From: Rossellomorea aquimaris
GTDB lineage: Bacteria; Bacillota; Bacilli; Bacillales; Bacillaceae_B
Length of the DNA: 64,000 nt
Direction: 5' to 3'
Assembly: GCF_001877785.1 (NCBI RefSeq)
Contig: NZ_MINN01000074.1
Span: 806,001 to 870,000, forward strand
The translations under genes and the position numbers were made by a program. Below the pieces are notes generated by a model that worked only from the letters and a program-made list of their open reading frames with translations, had not been told where the DNA came from and ran no database searches. Numbering within the stretch: position 1 is the first letter of the stretch; every line of letters begins with the position of its first letter. Of the stretch, positions 19,501 through 28,381 are shown piece after piece.

Positions 19501-21324
19501 CTACATAGCCTCCAACATCTTAAACTGCGATTTCACCAGTTCGTAATAATCGCCTTCTTGATCCATGAGTTCATCATGATTGCCGGATTCTTTGATCTTG
19601 CCGTGTTCCAGCACAAAGATGTTGTCGGATTCACGGATGGTCGATAGACGGTGGGCAATGATGATTGCCGTTCGTCCTGCCAGCAGCTTTTTCAATGCGT
19701 TTTGAATCTTGACTTCAGTCTCCGTGTCGATGGAAGCTGTGGCTTCATCCAGTATGATGATCCGCGGATTTGCCAGCAGCGCGCGGGCGAACGACAGCAG
19801 CTGTCTTTCTCCGACGGATAAGACGTTCCCTCGTTCTTCAACTTCGGTTTCGTAGCCGGCTGAGAGTTTCTCTATGAATTCGTTCGCTCCTATGGCCTCT
19901 GCAGCCGCACGGACTTCCTCATCCGTGGCATCCGGTCTTCCGAAACGGATGTTATCCTTGATGGTCCCGGAGAAGATAAAGGTATCCTGAAGCACAATGC
20001 TGATTTGGCTCCGCAGGCTCGAGACGGTCACATCCCGCAGATTGACACCGTCAATTTTGACTTCTCCCTTTGTAGGATCATAGAAACGGCTGATCAGATT
20101 CGCAATGGTTGTTTTACCCGACCCGGTGTGGCCGACCAATGCGACGGTCTGTCCTGCCTTCATTTCAAGGTTGATGCTTTGCAGCGCTTTTCTCTTATCA
20201 TCGTAGGAGAATTCCACATCTTCAAATTGAATTCTTCCCTTGATATCATTCAACTCGACAGCGTTTTGTTTTTCATTGACAATCGGCTGCTCATCGAGGA
20301 ATTCAAAGATACGTTCGGATGATGCCATGCCGATCAAGAGCTGATTGTATACCTGGCCCAGCCTTGAAATCGGTTCCCAGAACATCCCAAGGTAAAAGGC
20401 GAATGAAACAAACTCCCCAAGTTCCAGTGAGCCTCCCTGGATAAGATGTGTACCATACCAGATCAGCACTGCTGTACCGACGGCATTTGTCAATTCTACC
20501 ATCGGTCGGAACATGGCATTTTTCTTTGTGGCGGTTTTCCAGCTGTCGTAAGTTTCTGTATTCACTCCATCGAAGAAAGCCATGTTTTCTTTTTCCTGCG
20601 TGAATGATTGGGTGACGCGGATCCCTTGTATGCTTTCATTCAAGTGGGAATTAAGTTTTGCCTGCTTGATCCTCACATCCTGCCAGGACCTGCGGATCTT
20701 TTTCCGCAGACTGGTGGATATGAAGAACATGATCGGCAGAATGACCATGACGGCCAATGTAAGTTCAGGACTGAGTGTGAACAGGATGACAATGATCCCG
20801 GCGAGCAGGATGATGTCCATCAGAAGGTTGATGACCCCGTTCGTGAACAGTTCCTGAAGGGAATTGATGTCATTCATGATCCTGACAAGGATCGAACCAG
20901 CCGATCGCTGGTCGAAGAAGCGGTGAGAAAGCCATTGTACGTGACTGAACAAATGCTTCCTCAGGTCATATATGACTCCCTGCCCCAGCTGGTTCATCCA
21001 TCGGATCCTAAGGACATTTGCAATATAATTGATGACATAGAGCCCTGCGATGATTCCGACCAGTGTAAAGAGAAGAGTGGAGTCTTTCTGCCGGATTGCT
21101 TTATCAAGCGTGTATACACCAATCAGGATCGGGATGATCAGCCGTATCGCGGTTGTAATCAAGACGGTGACGATCGACAGGGGAAGCAGTTTTTTCGAAT
21201 ATGGCTTTAAATAGGTAAGCAAACGCCAAAGCTGTTCCCAGTTGAAAGGCTTGTCGATTACCTGATCTGTCGAATAATGAAACCGGCTTAAGACATTCTT
21301 ATTCACTTTCGTTTTCTTACTCAT
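19501..21324 (-). CDS. yfiC: ABC exporter half-transporter, catalytic-Glu subunit (YfiC type)
   Basis: A 607-aa type IV ABC exporter subunit with an N-terminal six-helix transmembrane domain (about 50-330) and a C-terminal nucleotide-binding domain. Walker A is GHTGSGKTT and Walker B ends ILDEATASID with the catalytic Glu, but the signature is LSVGE in place of LSGGQ. It pairs with the next gene upstream to form an asymmetric heterodimer, probably a drug or lipid exporter. Start ATG at 21324; the yfiB stop lies 9 nt upstream. Confidence 0.88.
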   Translation of the reverse strand: MSKKTKVNKNVLSRFHYSTDQVIDKPFNWEQLWRLLTYLKPYSKKLLPLSIVTVLITTAIRLIIPILIGVYTLDKAIRQKDSTLLFTLVGIIAGLYVINYIANVLRIRWMNQLGQGVIYDLRKHLFSHVQWLSHRFFDQRSAGSILVRIMNDINSLQELFTNGVINLLMDIILLAGIIVILFTLSPELTLAVMVILPIMFFISTSLRKKIRRSWQDVRIKQAKLNSHLNESIQGIRVTQSFTQEKENMAFFDGVNTETYDSWKTATKKNAMFRPMVELTNAVGTAVLIWYGTHLIQGGSLELGEFVSFAFYLGMFWEPISRLGQVYNQLLIGMASSERIFEFLDEQPIVNEKQNAVELNDIKGRIQFEDVEFSYDDKRKALQSINLEMKAGQTVALVGHTGSGKTTIANLISRFYDPTKGEVKIDGVNLRDVTVSSLRSQISIVLQDTFIFSGTIKDNIRFGRPDATDEEVRAAAEAIGANEFIEKLSAGYETEVEERGNVLSVGERQLLSFARALLANPRIIILDEATASIDTETEVKIQNALKKLLAGRTAIIIAHRLSTIRESDNIFVLEHGKIKESGNHDELMDQEGDYYELVKSQFKMLEAM

Positions 21325-21333
21325 TCCCCTCAC

Positions 21334-23088
21334 CTACCTTCCTTGTGCCTGGAGTATTTTTTTTTGGTCTTTGTATTGAATATCATAAATTCGCTGATAA
21401 GGTCCATTGTTTTTGAGAAGGAAGTCATGGACACCCCTCTCGACAATTTTCCCGTTTTCCAGCACAAGAATTTCATCGGCGTGTTTCAGTGAGGAAATTC
21501 GATGTGCAATGATAAAGGTCGTTCGGTCGGACATGACGTTTTTGAGTGCTTTTTGGATTCTGAATTCTGTTTCCATATCGACCGCACTCGTTGCATCGTC
21601 AAGTATCAGGATAGACGGATCTGTGCAAAGTGCGCGGGCGATGGCAATACGCTGTTTCTGCCCGCCGGACAGGCCGAGTCCCCTCTCCCCGAGTCTTGTA
21701 TCATAACCGTCCGGAAGCTCGGTGATGAATTCATGAGCCTGAGCCATCTTGGCTGCTTCAATGATTTCATCCATCGAGGCTTCAGGACGGCCATAAGAAA
21801 TGTTCGCCTTGATCGTTGATGAAAACAGGAATGACTCTTGAAGTACAACCCCGACATTCTTCCGCAGTGATTTTAAAGAGTAATCATCCAGCGTCTTCCC
21901 GTCAATGAGTATTTCGCCATTAGTAGGTTCATAGAACCGGGTCATTAACTGGGTGATACTCGTTTTCCCTGATCCGGTGCCCCCGATCAGCCCGATGACT
22001 TTCCCGCTTCCGGCCTTGAAGGAGATATCCTCCAGGGCTGCTTCATCATGTTCTGTATAATTTAAGGATACGTGATTGAATTCCACTTCACCTCTCATTC
22101 TGTCTACATGGATCACTTCGTCATGGTCTTTGATCTTTTCATCGACTTCAAGGATTTCCAATAATCGTTCCCCTGAGGCTTTTGATTGTGAAAATAGATT
22201 TATGGTGAATCCGAGGTTCATGATCGGCCAGATGATATACCAGACCAGGCTGTAGAACGCCACAAGTTCGCCGGGCTGCAGACCGCCGTTCATAACGAGG
22301 TATCCGCCGTATGCCAGAAGTGTGACCACACTGACATTTCCCAGGAACTCCATTAACGGAAAGTATTTTGCCCAGATGTCGGATGTAAATAGATACTTAT
22401 CTTTGTAGTCTCCATTGGAAGAATTGAATTTATTGATCTGAAAGTCTTCTCGTGAAAGAGACTTGACTGTATTGATCCCGCTGATATTCTCCTGTACATT
22501 CGTATTCAACTTCCCGAATGATTTTCGGATTCCCCTGAAGGCAGGATGGACTGCTTTATCAAACTTGTAAACGGCAATTGCCAGAAATGGCAGTGAAACC
22601 AGTGTCACAAACGTTAATGAAGGAGAATAATAAAACATGACCCCAAAACTGACACTGATTAATAGGAAGAAACGTAAAAGTTCTGTAAAACCGAATGACA
22701 GGAAAAAGCGGAATGATTCAACGTCTGCTGTCAGGCGTGACATCAGATCCCCTGTCTTTGCATTATCATAATAACTGAATGGCAGGAATTGCAGTTTTTC
22801 ATATAATTCATTCCTGAGTCTGTACACGGAAGTGATTCCAAACAGGTCCCCGCAATACTGCTGAACAAATGTTGTAATGCCCTTCAAAATCATGATGCCG
22901 ACGAATCCAAATGCAAGATACGGGATCCATTTATAGTTTCCTTTTAAAATGACATCATCAATGGTTTTTTGAAGGATGATTGGATATACCACGGTGATTC
23001 CCGTTACAAATAATAAGAAGAACATTGAAATGAAAAAGTACTTCTTATAGGGCCAATAATAGGCTTTTAGTTTTTTAAATGTTTCCAT
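21334..23088 (-). CDS. yfiB: ABC exporter half-transporter, degenerate-site subunit (YfiB type)
   Basis: A 584-aa ABC exporter with a six-helix membrane domain (about 15-300) and an ATPase domain. Walker A is GGTGSGKTS and the signature is canonical LSGGQKQRIA, but Walker B ends ILDDATSAVD: Asp replaces the catalytic Glu. With its partner this gives one consensus ATP site (partner Walker B plus this LSGGQ) and one degenerate site. First gene of the operon; GGGAGAGGA precedes the ATG. In B. subtilis YfiBC is a multidrug-type exporter; the substrate here is not known. Confidence 0.88.
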   Translation of the reverse strand: METFKKLKAYYWPYKKYFFISMFFLLFVTGITVVYPIILQKTIDDVILKGNYKWIPYLAFGFVGIMILKGITTFVQQYCGDLFGITSVYRLRNELYEKLQFLPFSYYDNAKTGDLMSRLTADVESFRFFLSFGFTELLRFFLLISVSFGVMFYYSPSLTFVTLVSLPFLAIAVYKFDKAVHPAFRGIRKSFGKLNTNVQENISGINTVKSLSREDFQINKFNSSNGDYKDKYLFTSDIWAKYFPLMEFLGNVSVVTLLAYGGYLVMNGGLQPGELVAFYSLVWYIIWPIMNLGFTINLFSQSKASGERLLEILEVDEKIKDHDEVIHVDRMRGEVEFNHVSLNYTEHDEAALEDISFKAGSGKVIGLIGGTGSGKTSITQLMTRFYEPTNGEILIDGKTLDDYSLKSLRKNVGVVLQESFLFSSTIKANISYGRPEASMDEIIEAAKMAQAHEFITELPDGYDTRLGERGLGLSGGQKQRIAIARALCTDPSILILDDATSAVDMETEFRIQKALKNVMSDRTTFIIAHRISSLKHADEILVLENGKIVERGVHDFLLKNNGPYQRIYDIQYKDQKKILQAQGR

Positions 23089-23245
23089 AATTCCTCTCCC
23101 TTCCCCTGGGTGCGTAAAAACGACGTATTATTAAATATATCGGCTTTCGAAATATTTATCTACCCTTTTTTTAGAATTTTTCATTTTATTGTGAATTGTT
23201 TTTATTTATTATTGTTTCACAAATTTATAAATAATCTTCTCTATA

Positions 23246-23453
23246 CCGCAGTTGATTTCCGTGCAAGACTACACTTTCCGCGGGTAGCCAGTGAGCCTCC
23301 TCGTCACTGCGTTCCTGCGGGCAGAAAAGCGGAGGCGGCTCGTTCAGCCCAGACAAGCATAAGATACATAAGCCTCTGAGCATAGCCCTTCCGCTTTTCT
23401 TATAAGCTACTCTTCCCGCGGGAGTCTTCGTCTTGCACTCCAATCAACTGGAA
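23246..23453. repeat. Dispersed TIR element, copy C
   Basis: A 208-bp element with the best-matched ends: left CCGCAGTTGATTTCCGTGCA and, on the other strand, CAGTTGATTGGAGTGCAAGA. Internal segments include CTTTCCGCGGG, GAGCCTCCTCGTCAC and AGCGGAGGCGGCTCG. It sits in the 608-bp gap between the divergent yfiB and mscS genes. Confidence 0.8.
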
Positions 23454-23628
23454 CAATATAAAATAAATATTTGGTTTTATAAGCCTATTCTATAAATAAA
23501 CTTCCCTTGAAAAATCGGTCGTTTGACCGATACATTTTAATCATTCTGTTGGATATTCTGTTCTGTGGTTGGAGTTTATCTTTACACAGCCGGGGAATAA
23601 ATCAATAGACTCCTGACAGGTTTCTCCT

Positions 23629-23659
23629 TTGACATAACCCTTCTGTCAATGTGTATACT
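23629..23659 (+). promoter_or_regulatory. Possible sigma-A promoter of the MscS gene
   Basis: A perfect TTGACA (23629-23634) and TATACT (23654-23659) are separated by a 19-nt spacer, longer than ideal. Confidence 0.45.
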
Positions 23660-23696
23660 ATAAAGGTTCATAATTATATTAGAAAGGATGGTTGGA

Positions 23697-24563
23697 TTGG
23701 AATACATACTTGGACTAAATTTATTAGGTGATAAGATTGCCAATTTCAATTGGGGCGGGCTGCTTGTCACCCTTGGGATCGGCGCTCTGCAGATACTGGC
23801 GATCTGGATTGTCTTCATAGCAGTAAAGGCTGCAGCAAACAAAGTGATTGAAAGAATATTTGATAAGTACAGTAAGAGAAATGACGTATCGGCAGGCAGG
23901 GCTCAGACGCTCCAAAGCCTCAGTAAAAACATTGTAGGATACGTCCTGATTTTTATCTTTTTTGTTACGATCCTTCAGATCTTCGGCATTCAGGTTACGG
24001 CAATCCTTGCAGGAGCCGGAATCGTAGGTCTTGCAGTAGGATTCGGTGCCCAGGGACTTGTCAGTGATGTGGTTACAGGGTTCTTCATTCTTTTAGAAAA
24101 ACAGGTCGATGTCGGCGACTATGTCAGCACTGGAAATTTCTCGGGGATTGTTGAAGAGGTTGGACTCCGCACTACCCATATCCGGGGGTTCGATGGTACA
24201 CTTCATTACGTTCCTAACAGGGAAATCACCAGTGTGAGTAATCATTCCAGGGGTAATATGCGTGCACTTGTAGATATCGGGATTTCGTATGATGATAACA
24301 TTGATAAAGCCATGGTTGTCATGCAGGAAGTGTGCGACAGGATTGCCCGGGAAGATGACAATATTGTTGAAGGTCCAAATGTTGTCGGAGTTCAGACTCT
24401 TGGGGCTTCCGATGTCGTGCTCCGCATTATCGGGAAGACGAGGAATATGGAACAGTGGGGTGTGGAAAGAAAGCTTCGTAAAGCATTAAAAGAAGCTCTC
24501 GATCAAAACGGTATAGAAATTCCATTCCCTCATCAAGTCTATATTGAAAAAAAAGAACAATAA
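23697..24563 (+). CDS. ykuT: Small-conductance mechanosensitive channel (MscS family)
   Basis: About 288 aa. Three predicted transmembrane helices, the third being the pore-lining Gly/Ala helix (ILAGAGIVGLAVGFGAQGLVSDVVTGFFIL), then the MscS beta and alpha-beta domains (GDYVSTGNFSGIVEEVGLRTTHI, VPNREITSVSNHSR). It releases solutes during hypo-osmotic shock. The ATG at 23688 abuts AAAGG, so TTG at 23697 (9 nt away) is the better start. In B. subtilis ykuT also lies beside the dapH-dapL genes. Confidence 0.88.
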   Translation: MEYILGLNLLGDKIANFNWGGLLVTLGIGALQILAIWIVFIAVKAAANKVIERIFDKYSKRNDVSAGRAQTLQSLSKNIVGYVLIFIFFVTILQIFGIQVTAILAGAGIVGLAVGFGAQGLVSDVVTGFFILLEKQVDVGDYVSTGNFSGIVEEVGLRTTHIRGFDGTLHYVPNREITSVSNHSRGNMRALVDIGISYDDNIDKAMVVMQEVCDRIAREDDNIVEGPNVVGVQTLGASDVVLRIIGKTRNMEQWGVERKLRKALKEALDQNGIEIPFPHQVYIEKKEQ

Positions 24564-24564
24564 T

Positions 24565-24605
24565 AAAAAGGTCCGGTGCCGACACTAACGGCTCCGGACC
24601 TTTTT
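24565..24605. terminator. Bidirectional terminator between mscS and dapL
   Basis: AAAAAGGTCCGG pairs with CCGGACCTTTTT around a partly paired inner loop (TGCCGACACTAACGGCT). It lies between convergent genes. Confidence 0.85.
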
Positions 24606-24607
24606 CT

Positions 24608-25738
24608 TTAATTCTTTCCATTCAGTGATTCGAAATAGTCCGTCAATAACGAGATGGCAAAATCTATCGCGTCTTCATCGGGAACGAGTTTAGAATGATG
24701 CAGGCCATATGGAGAATTCACACCCAGCCAAAACATAAACCCGGGTATTTTCTCAAGCATATAGCCAAAATCTTCACCGGTCATGGCTTCTTTACAGATT
24801 ACAAGTTTACGGTTTTCTGTTTTCTCTATAAACGAAACGAAGTCCTTCGTCCATTCTGGATCGTTGTACACCTGCTGATACATGCTGCCGTAATCTACTT
24901 CTATGTCACAGTCATAAATTATCTTCATGCCTTCAACCAGTGCTTCCAATCTCGTTTTCACACTTTTCATCGACTGGGGTGAGAGGGTACGGATCGTGCC
25001 TTCGAGGGTGGCGGTTTCGGCAATGATATTTTGGACGGTGCCGCTTTCCATCTTTCCAATCGTAATGACGGCACTGTCAAGCGGATCCACATTCCTTGAT
25101 ACGATCGACTGAAGCTGTGTTACAAAATAAGAAGCAGCTACAATCATATCTTTGGTTTGGTGAGGATATGCCGCATGCCCCCCTTTTCCCTTGAACGTGA
25201 TGAATAATTCCGATGTATTCGCAAACAGGAGGCCTTCCTTAATCGCGACCGTACCCACTTCGTATTCTGGAGCTATATGCAAAGCAAAAATAGCATCGGG
25301 CATCCAATCCTTCAGCTCTGCACTTTCAAGCAAGGGCTGGGCTCCGCCCGGCCCTTCCTCCGCCGGTTGAAAAATGAAAAGCAAATCATCTCCTGTCGGG
25401 TGCTCAACAAAATGAGTAAGGACACCGAGTGCAATCGACATATGAAGGTCATGTCCGCAAGCATGCATCCTTCCTTCATGAGTGGAATGGAACTCAAGGC
25501 CGGTTTCTTCGTCAATCGGCAATCCGTCTATATCCGTACGGTAACCGATGACTCTGGAAGGTTTTGTACCCAGAACCTTTACAAGCAGGCCTGTCTTCCA
25601 TTTCTTCATCTCATATCGATGTGAAGGCAAATCGTTTATATAATCAATCAAATACTTCTGTGTCTTGAATTCCTGAAATCCCAGTTCCGGGATTTTGTGA
25701 AGGTCTCTTCTGATGGTCTTGAAATCTCTCGCAATCAT
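24608..25738 (-). CDS. dapL: N-acetyldiaminopimelate deacetylase
   Basis: M20-family amidohydrolase removing acetate from N-acetyl-LL-diaminopimelate in the acetylase branch of lysine/DAP synthesis; 376 aa. Metal and catalytic residues are in YRTDIDG (D69), HACGHD (92-97) and [10 protein letters not shown] (E127/E128), with a dimerisation domain from about 180. It lies 123 bp downstream of dapH on the same strand. AGGGTG is 8 nt from the ATG. Confidence 0.92.
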   Translation of the reverse strand: MIARDFKTIRRDLHKIPELGFQEFKTQKYLIDYINDLPSHRYEMKKWKTGLLVKVLGTKPSRVIGYRTDIDGLPIDEETGLEFHSTHEGRMHACGHDLHMSIALGVLTHFVEHPTGDDLLFIFQPAEEGPGGAQPLLESAELKDWMPDAIFALHIAPEYEVGTVAIKEGLLFANTSELFITFKGKGGHAAYPHQTKDMIVAASYFVTQLQSIVSRNVDPLDSAVITIGKMESGTVQNIIAETATLEGTIRTLSPQSMKSVKTRLEALVEGMKIIYDCDIEVDYGSMYQQVYNDPEWTKDFVSFIEKTENRKLVICKEAMTGEDFGYMLEKIPGFMFWLGVNSPYGLHHSKLVPDEDAIDFAISLLTDYFESLNGKN

Positions 25739-25861
25739 ACTCCCGCACCCTGCCTTTCTGTCTCACCTCTATACAAAAAGAACAGACGAAAGATTTTCTT
25801 TCCGCCCGTTCTTTCATGGATAGCTTTTAATTATGTGAATCCCCGCTTCGCCTGCAGTCGT

Positions 25862-26572
25862 TTACAGCTGGCGAAGCTCCTGCTTGATTTCTGTTTTTGA
25901 TTTTGTCTTATCATCGATGTCTTTAAGCTTTTTGGCAGGTGTACCTGCTACAACCGTAAATGGTGCCACATCATCAACGACTACCGCACCTGCTGCGACA
26001 ACAGCGCCTTTTCCGACCGTTACGCCTTCCAATACAACTGCATTCGCCCCAATCACTACGTCGTCTTCAATGATGACCGGTTTTGCCGATGGCGGCTCGA
26101 TGACTCCGGCAAGGACAGCTCCTGCACCGATATGACAGTTCTTACCTACCGTAGCCCGTCCACCGAGGACCACATTCATATCGATCATCGTACCTGCACC
26201 GACCACCGATCCGATATTGATGACAGATCCCATCATGATGACACAGTTTTCACCGATTTCTACCTGATCACGGATAATCGCACCAGGTTCGATACGGGCT
26301 TTTACACTTTTTAAATCCAACAACGGGATGGCAGAGTTCCTGCGGTCATTTTCAAGTACATAATCCTCAATTTTGTCACTGTTCTCTTCAAGGACCTTGG
26401 AAAGCTCATTCCATTCTCCGAAGACAACCCCTGTTTTTCCATCAATAAATGTTTGAGAGGAAGAACCGAAATCGATCCCGTCCAACTCTCCTTTTACATA
26501 AACCTTTACAGGTGTTGATTTTGTACTATTCTGTATAAACGAAATAATTTCGTTTGCATCCATCATTTTCAT
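25862..26572 (-). CDS. dapH: Tetrahydrodipicolinate N-acetyltransferase
   Basis: Acetylates tetrahydrodipicolinate, the step before the DAP aminotransferase; 236 aa. An N-terminal DapH domain precedes a left-handed beta-helix of hexapeptide repeats (about residues 90-200: [51 protein letters not shown]). The start at 26572 gives MKMMDANEI, the family's usual N-terminus, with GGAGGGG in place; 5 extra upstream codons are unsupported. The ykuNOP flavodoxin genes found beside dapH in B. subtilis are absent. Confidence 0.95.
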   Translation of the reverse strand: MKMMDANEIISFIQNSTKSTPVKVYVKGELDGIDFGSSSQTFIDGKTGVVFGEWNELSKVLEENSDKIEDYVLENDRRNSAIPLLDLKSVKARIEPGAIIRDQVEIGENCVIMMGSVINIGSVVGAGTMIDMNVVLGGRATVGKNCHIGAGAVLAGVIEPPSAKPVIIEDDVVIGANAVVLEGVTVGKGAVVAAGAVVVDDVAPFTVVAGTPAKKLKDIDDKTKSKTEIKQELRQL

Positions 26573-26663
26573 GCATGTCCCCTCCAAAGTTATGTATAAA
26601 TTCAGATTCTTTCTTGAATTACTTTAACAAATTAAAGGGTAGAAGACAACCCAAAAATCCTGA

Positions 26664-27545
26664 TTATCGAGAATTTCCATCAAGGAATTCTTTTACAACT
26701 TCAACAAATGCACTTACCTGCCTGAGTTCAAAAGCATACTCGTAACCGAGCAGCCAGGTATCCCTGTGAATGAGGGCATCATGATCATCCACGAGAGGAA
26801 TTTTATAAATATTTTCTTCCATCCCATCAAGAGTGATTGCCGGCAGTATGGCATAACCGATTCCATTCAGGGTCATCTGTTTGCAGGTTTCAATCTGATC
26901 CACCACGATTGTGCGTTTCGGGGTCGTCTGGAACTGGCGGTGCCACCATTCCTGAATTTCCTGATAATAATTCGAATCACTCTTAAATTGTATGAACGGT
27001 CTGTCTGTTTTCATCACTTCGTCAATTGATTGAATTTCACGGTCGACCAAGTACAAAGTATCCTGGAATAAATGATGTTTTGGACCTTTCCAATCAGGTG
27101 TCCCCCTTATGATTCCAATATGGACCTCATCTTCATAGATTGCCTTCAGGATTTCGCTGCTCCATCCTGTCATCAAGGATATTTTGGCATGGGGATACGT
27201 CTCGACAAAACGCTTCAGAACTTTCGGCAGCCAATTCTGGCCGACAATCGACGCACAGGCAATCTTTAATGTACCGTGCACCTCATTTTCAAGGGCCTGG
27301 ATCTGTTCTTTCACAAGTTCCTGCTTCCCGAGCATTTCATCTGCCAATTTGACGACAAGCTCACCGGCAGGTGTCAGCGACAACCCTTTCTGTGAACGGA
27401 GAAAAAGTTTGGTCCCCCACTCTTTTTCGATATTTTGCAGCCGCTGAGATAATGCAGGCTGAGAGACAAACAGCCTTTCAGCTGCTTTTCTCATATTCAT
27501 TTCTTGAGCCAAGACTTGTAATAATTGATATTCCGTAAATGCCAT
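26664..27545 (-). CDS. ccpC: CcpC, LysR-type repressor of TCA-branch genes
   Basis: A 293-aa LysR regulator, the exact length of CcpC. The N-terminal winged helix-turn-helix is MRKAAERLFVSQPALSQRLQNIEKEWG (about 18-45); the periplasmic-binding-like effector domain follows and senses citrate in B. subtilis, where CcpC represses citZ and citB. I start at 27545 because TGAGG is 8 nt upstream; the longer open frame has no site. A CcpC-type dyad lies in the divergent promoter region. Neighbours darB, ykuJ and dapH are as in B. subtilis. Confidence 0.9.
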   Translation of the reverse strand: MAFTEYQLLQVLAQEMNMRKAAERLFVSQPALSQRLQNIEKEWGTKLFLRSQKGLSLTPAGELVVKLADEMLGKQELVKEQIQALENEVHGTLKIACASIVGQNWLPKVLKRFVETYPHAKISLMTGWSSEILKAIYEDEVHIGIIRGTPDWKGPKHHLFQDTLYLVDREIQSIDEVMKTDRPFIQFKSDSNYYQEIQEWWHRQFQTTPKRTIVVDQIETCKQMTLNGIGYAILPAITLDGMEENIYKIPLVDDHDALIHRDTWLLGYEYAFELRQVSAFVEVVKEFLDGNSR

Positions 27546-27589
27546 GATCATAACCTCATAAGTTTTTCTTATATTATATCTTAAAATAA

Positions 27590-27604
27590 ATAATATTTCA
27601 TTAT
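27590..27604. promoter_or_regulatory. CcpC-type dyad ATAA-N7-TTAT
   Basis: ATAATATTTCATTAT is an exact ATAA-N7-TTAT dyad, the CcpC recognition element. It overlaps the -35 of the rightward TSUP gene (TTATCA, 27601-27606, 17 nt from TATAAG at 27624-27629). It also covers the -35 zone of the leftward ccpC promoter, whose -10 is TATAAT at 27573-27578. Confidence 0.7.
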
Positions 27605-27655
27605 CATTTCGATTGGAATACACTATAAGTACCTAGAAACAGCGAGGTGGAAAAA

Positions 27656-28381
27656 ATGGAAGTTCTATTATTTGTGACGGGGCTTACTGTCGCTTTTGTC
27701 GGTACACTTGCAGGAAGCGGGGGATTGATCGGAATGCCAATGATGCTTCTTCTCGGCATTCCTGTCCACACCAGTATAGCGACTGCTAAATTTTCAAATA
27801 TCATCAGTTCATTATCAAGTTTTGTTTACTTGCTTAAGGATCGTAAAATAACCATGAAAGAATGCCTCCCGATCGTCCCGCTTGCAGTTGCAGGCGGACT
27901 TGCCGGAGCTTTCCTCTCAGACAAGATAGATCCGGAAGTGCTCGAGTGGATGGCTTTTTTCTTCTTATTGGGTGCATTGCTCTTAAGTGTATTAAAAAGA
28001 AACAAGACTGAAAAGTCAGCAGAAGATCATAAGCTTCCATTTGGCAAACTTTTTTTGATCAGCAGCTATGACGGATTATTCGGCCCCGGCCAGGCTACCC
28101 TCCTTATGTACACATATATAAGACACGGTTTCTCTTATCTAAAGACCGTTGCATTAACGAGGTTCCAGACCTTTATCAGCTGCCTTGGTGCATTCTTCAT
28201 GTATTTGATCAATGGCCATGTCGACTGGATGACTGCGGTTCCTTTTGCTTTAGGTGCTTTGATCGGAGCTCAGCTTTCTGTCAGATTGGCATCTAAAATC
28301 TCCATTAAACAAGCAGGAATCTTATTGAATATCATTACGCTGATCCTCATCATACAAGTTGGATTCCGTCTATTTCTGTAA
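27656..28381 (+). CDS. TSUP (TauE/SafE) family membrane permease
   Basis: About 241 aa with seven or eight hydrophobic helices. Two repeats of the family carry GTLAGSGGLIGMPMML near the N-terminus and YDGLFGPGQATLL in the second half. TSUP proteins export or import sulfite, sulfonates or small organic anions; the substrate is unknown here. GAGGTGG before ATG 27656 decides the start over an upstream GTG. It is divergent from ccpC and shares its control region, so citrate- or carbon-linked control is plausible. Its 3' end overlaps the convergent MFS gene by 12 bp. Confidence 0.82.
   Translation: MEVLLFVTGLTVAFVGTLAGSGGLIGMPMMLLLGIPVHTSIATAKFSNIISSLSSFVYLLKDRKITMKECLPIVPLAVAGGLAGAFLSDKIDPEVLEWMAFFFLLGALLLSVLKRNKTEKSAEDHKLPFGKLFLISSYDGLFGPGQATLLMYTYIRHGFSYLKTVALTRFQTFISCLGAFFMYLINGHVDWMTAVPFALGALIGAQLSVRLASKISIKQAGILLNIITLILIIQVGFRLFL

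Noticed and set aside
20608-21210. 200-codon plus-strand frame opposite the YfiC-type gene
   Set aside because: Antisense shadow with Asp/Gln/Gly-rich composition and no start signals.
27585-27606. Fur-box-like AT palindrome near ccpC
   Set aside because: TGATAAT is present but the second half is poorly spaced; the ATAA-N7-TTAT CcpC dyad explains the sequence better.
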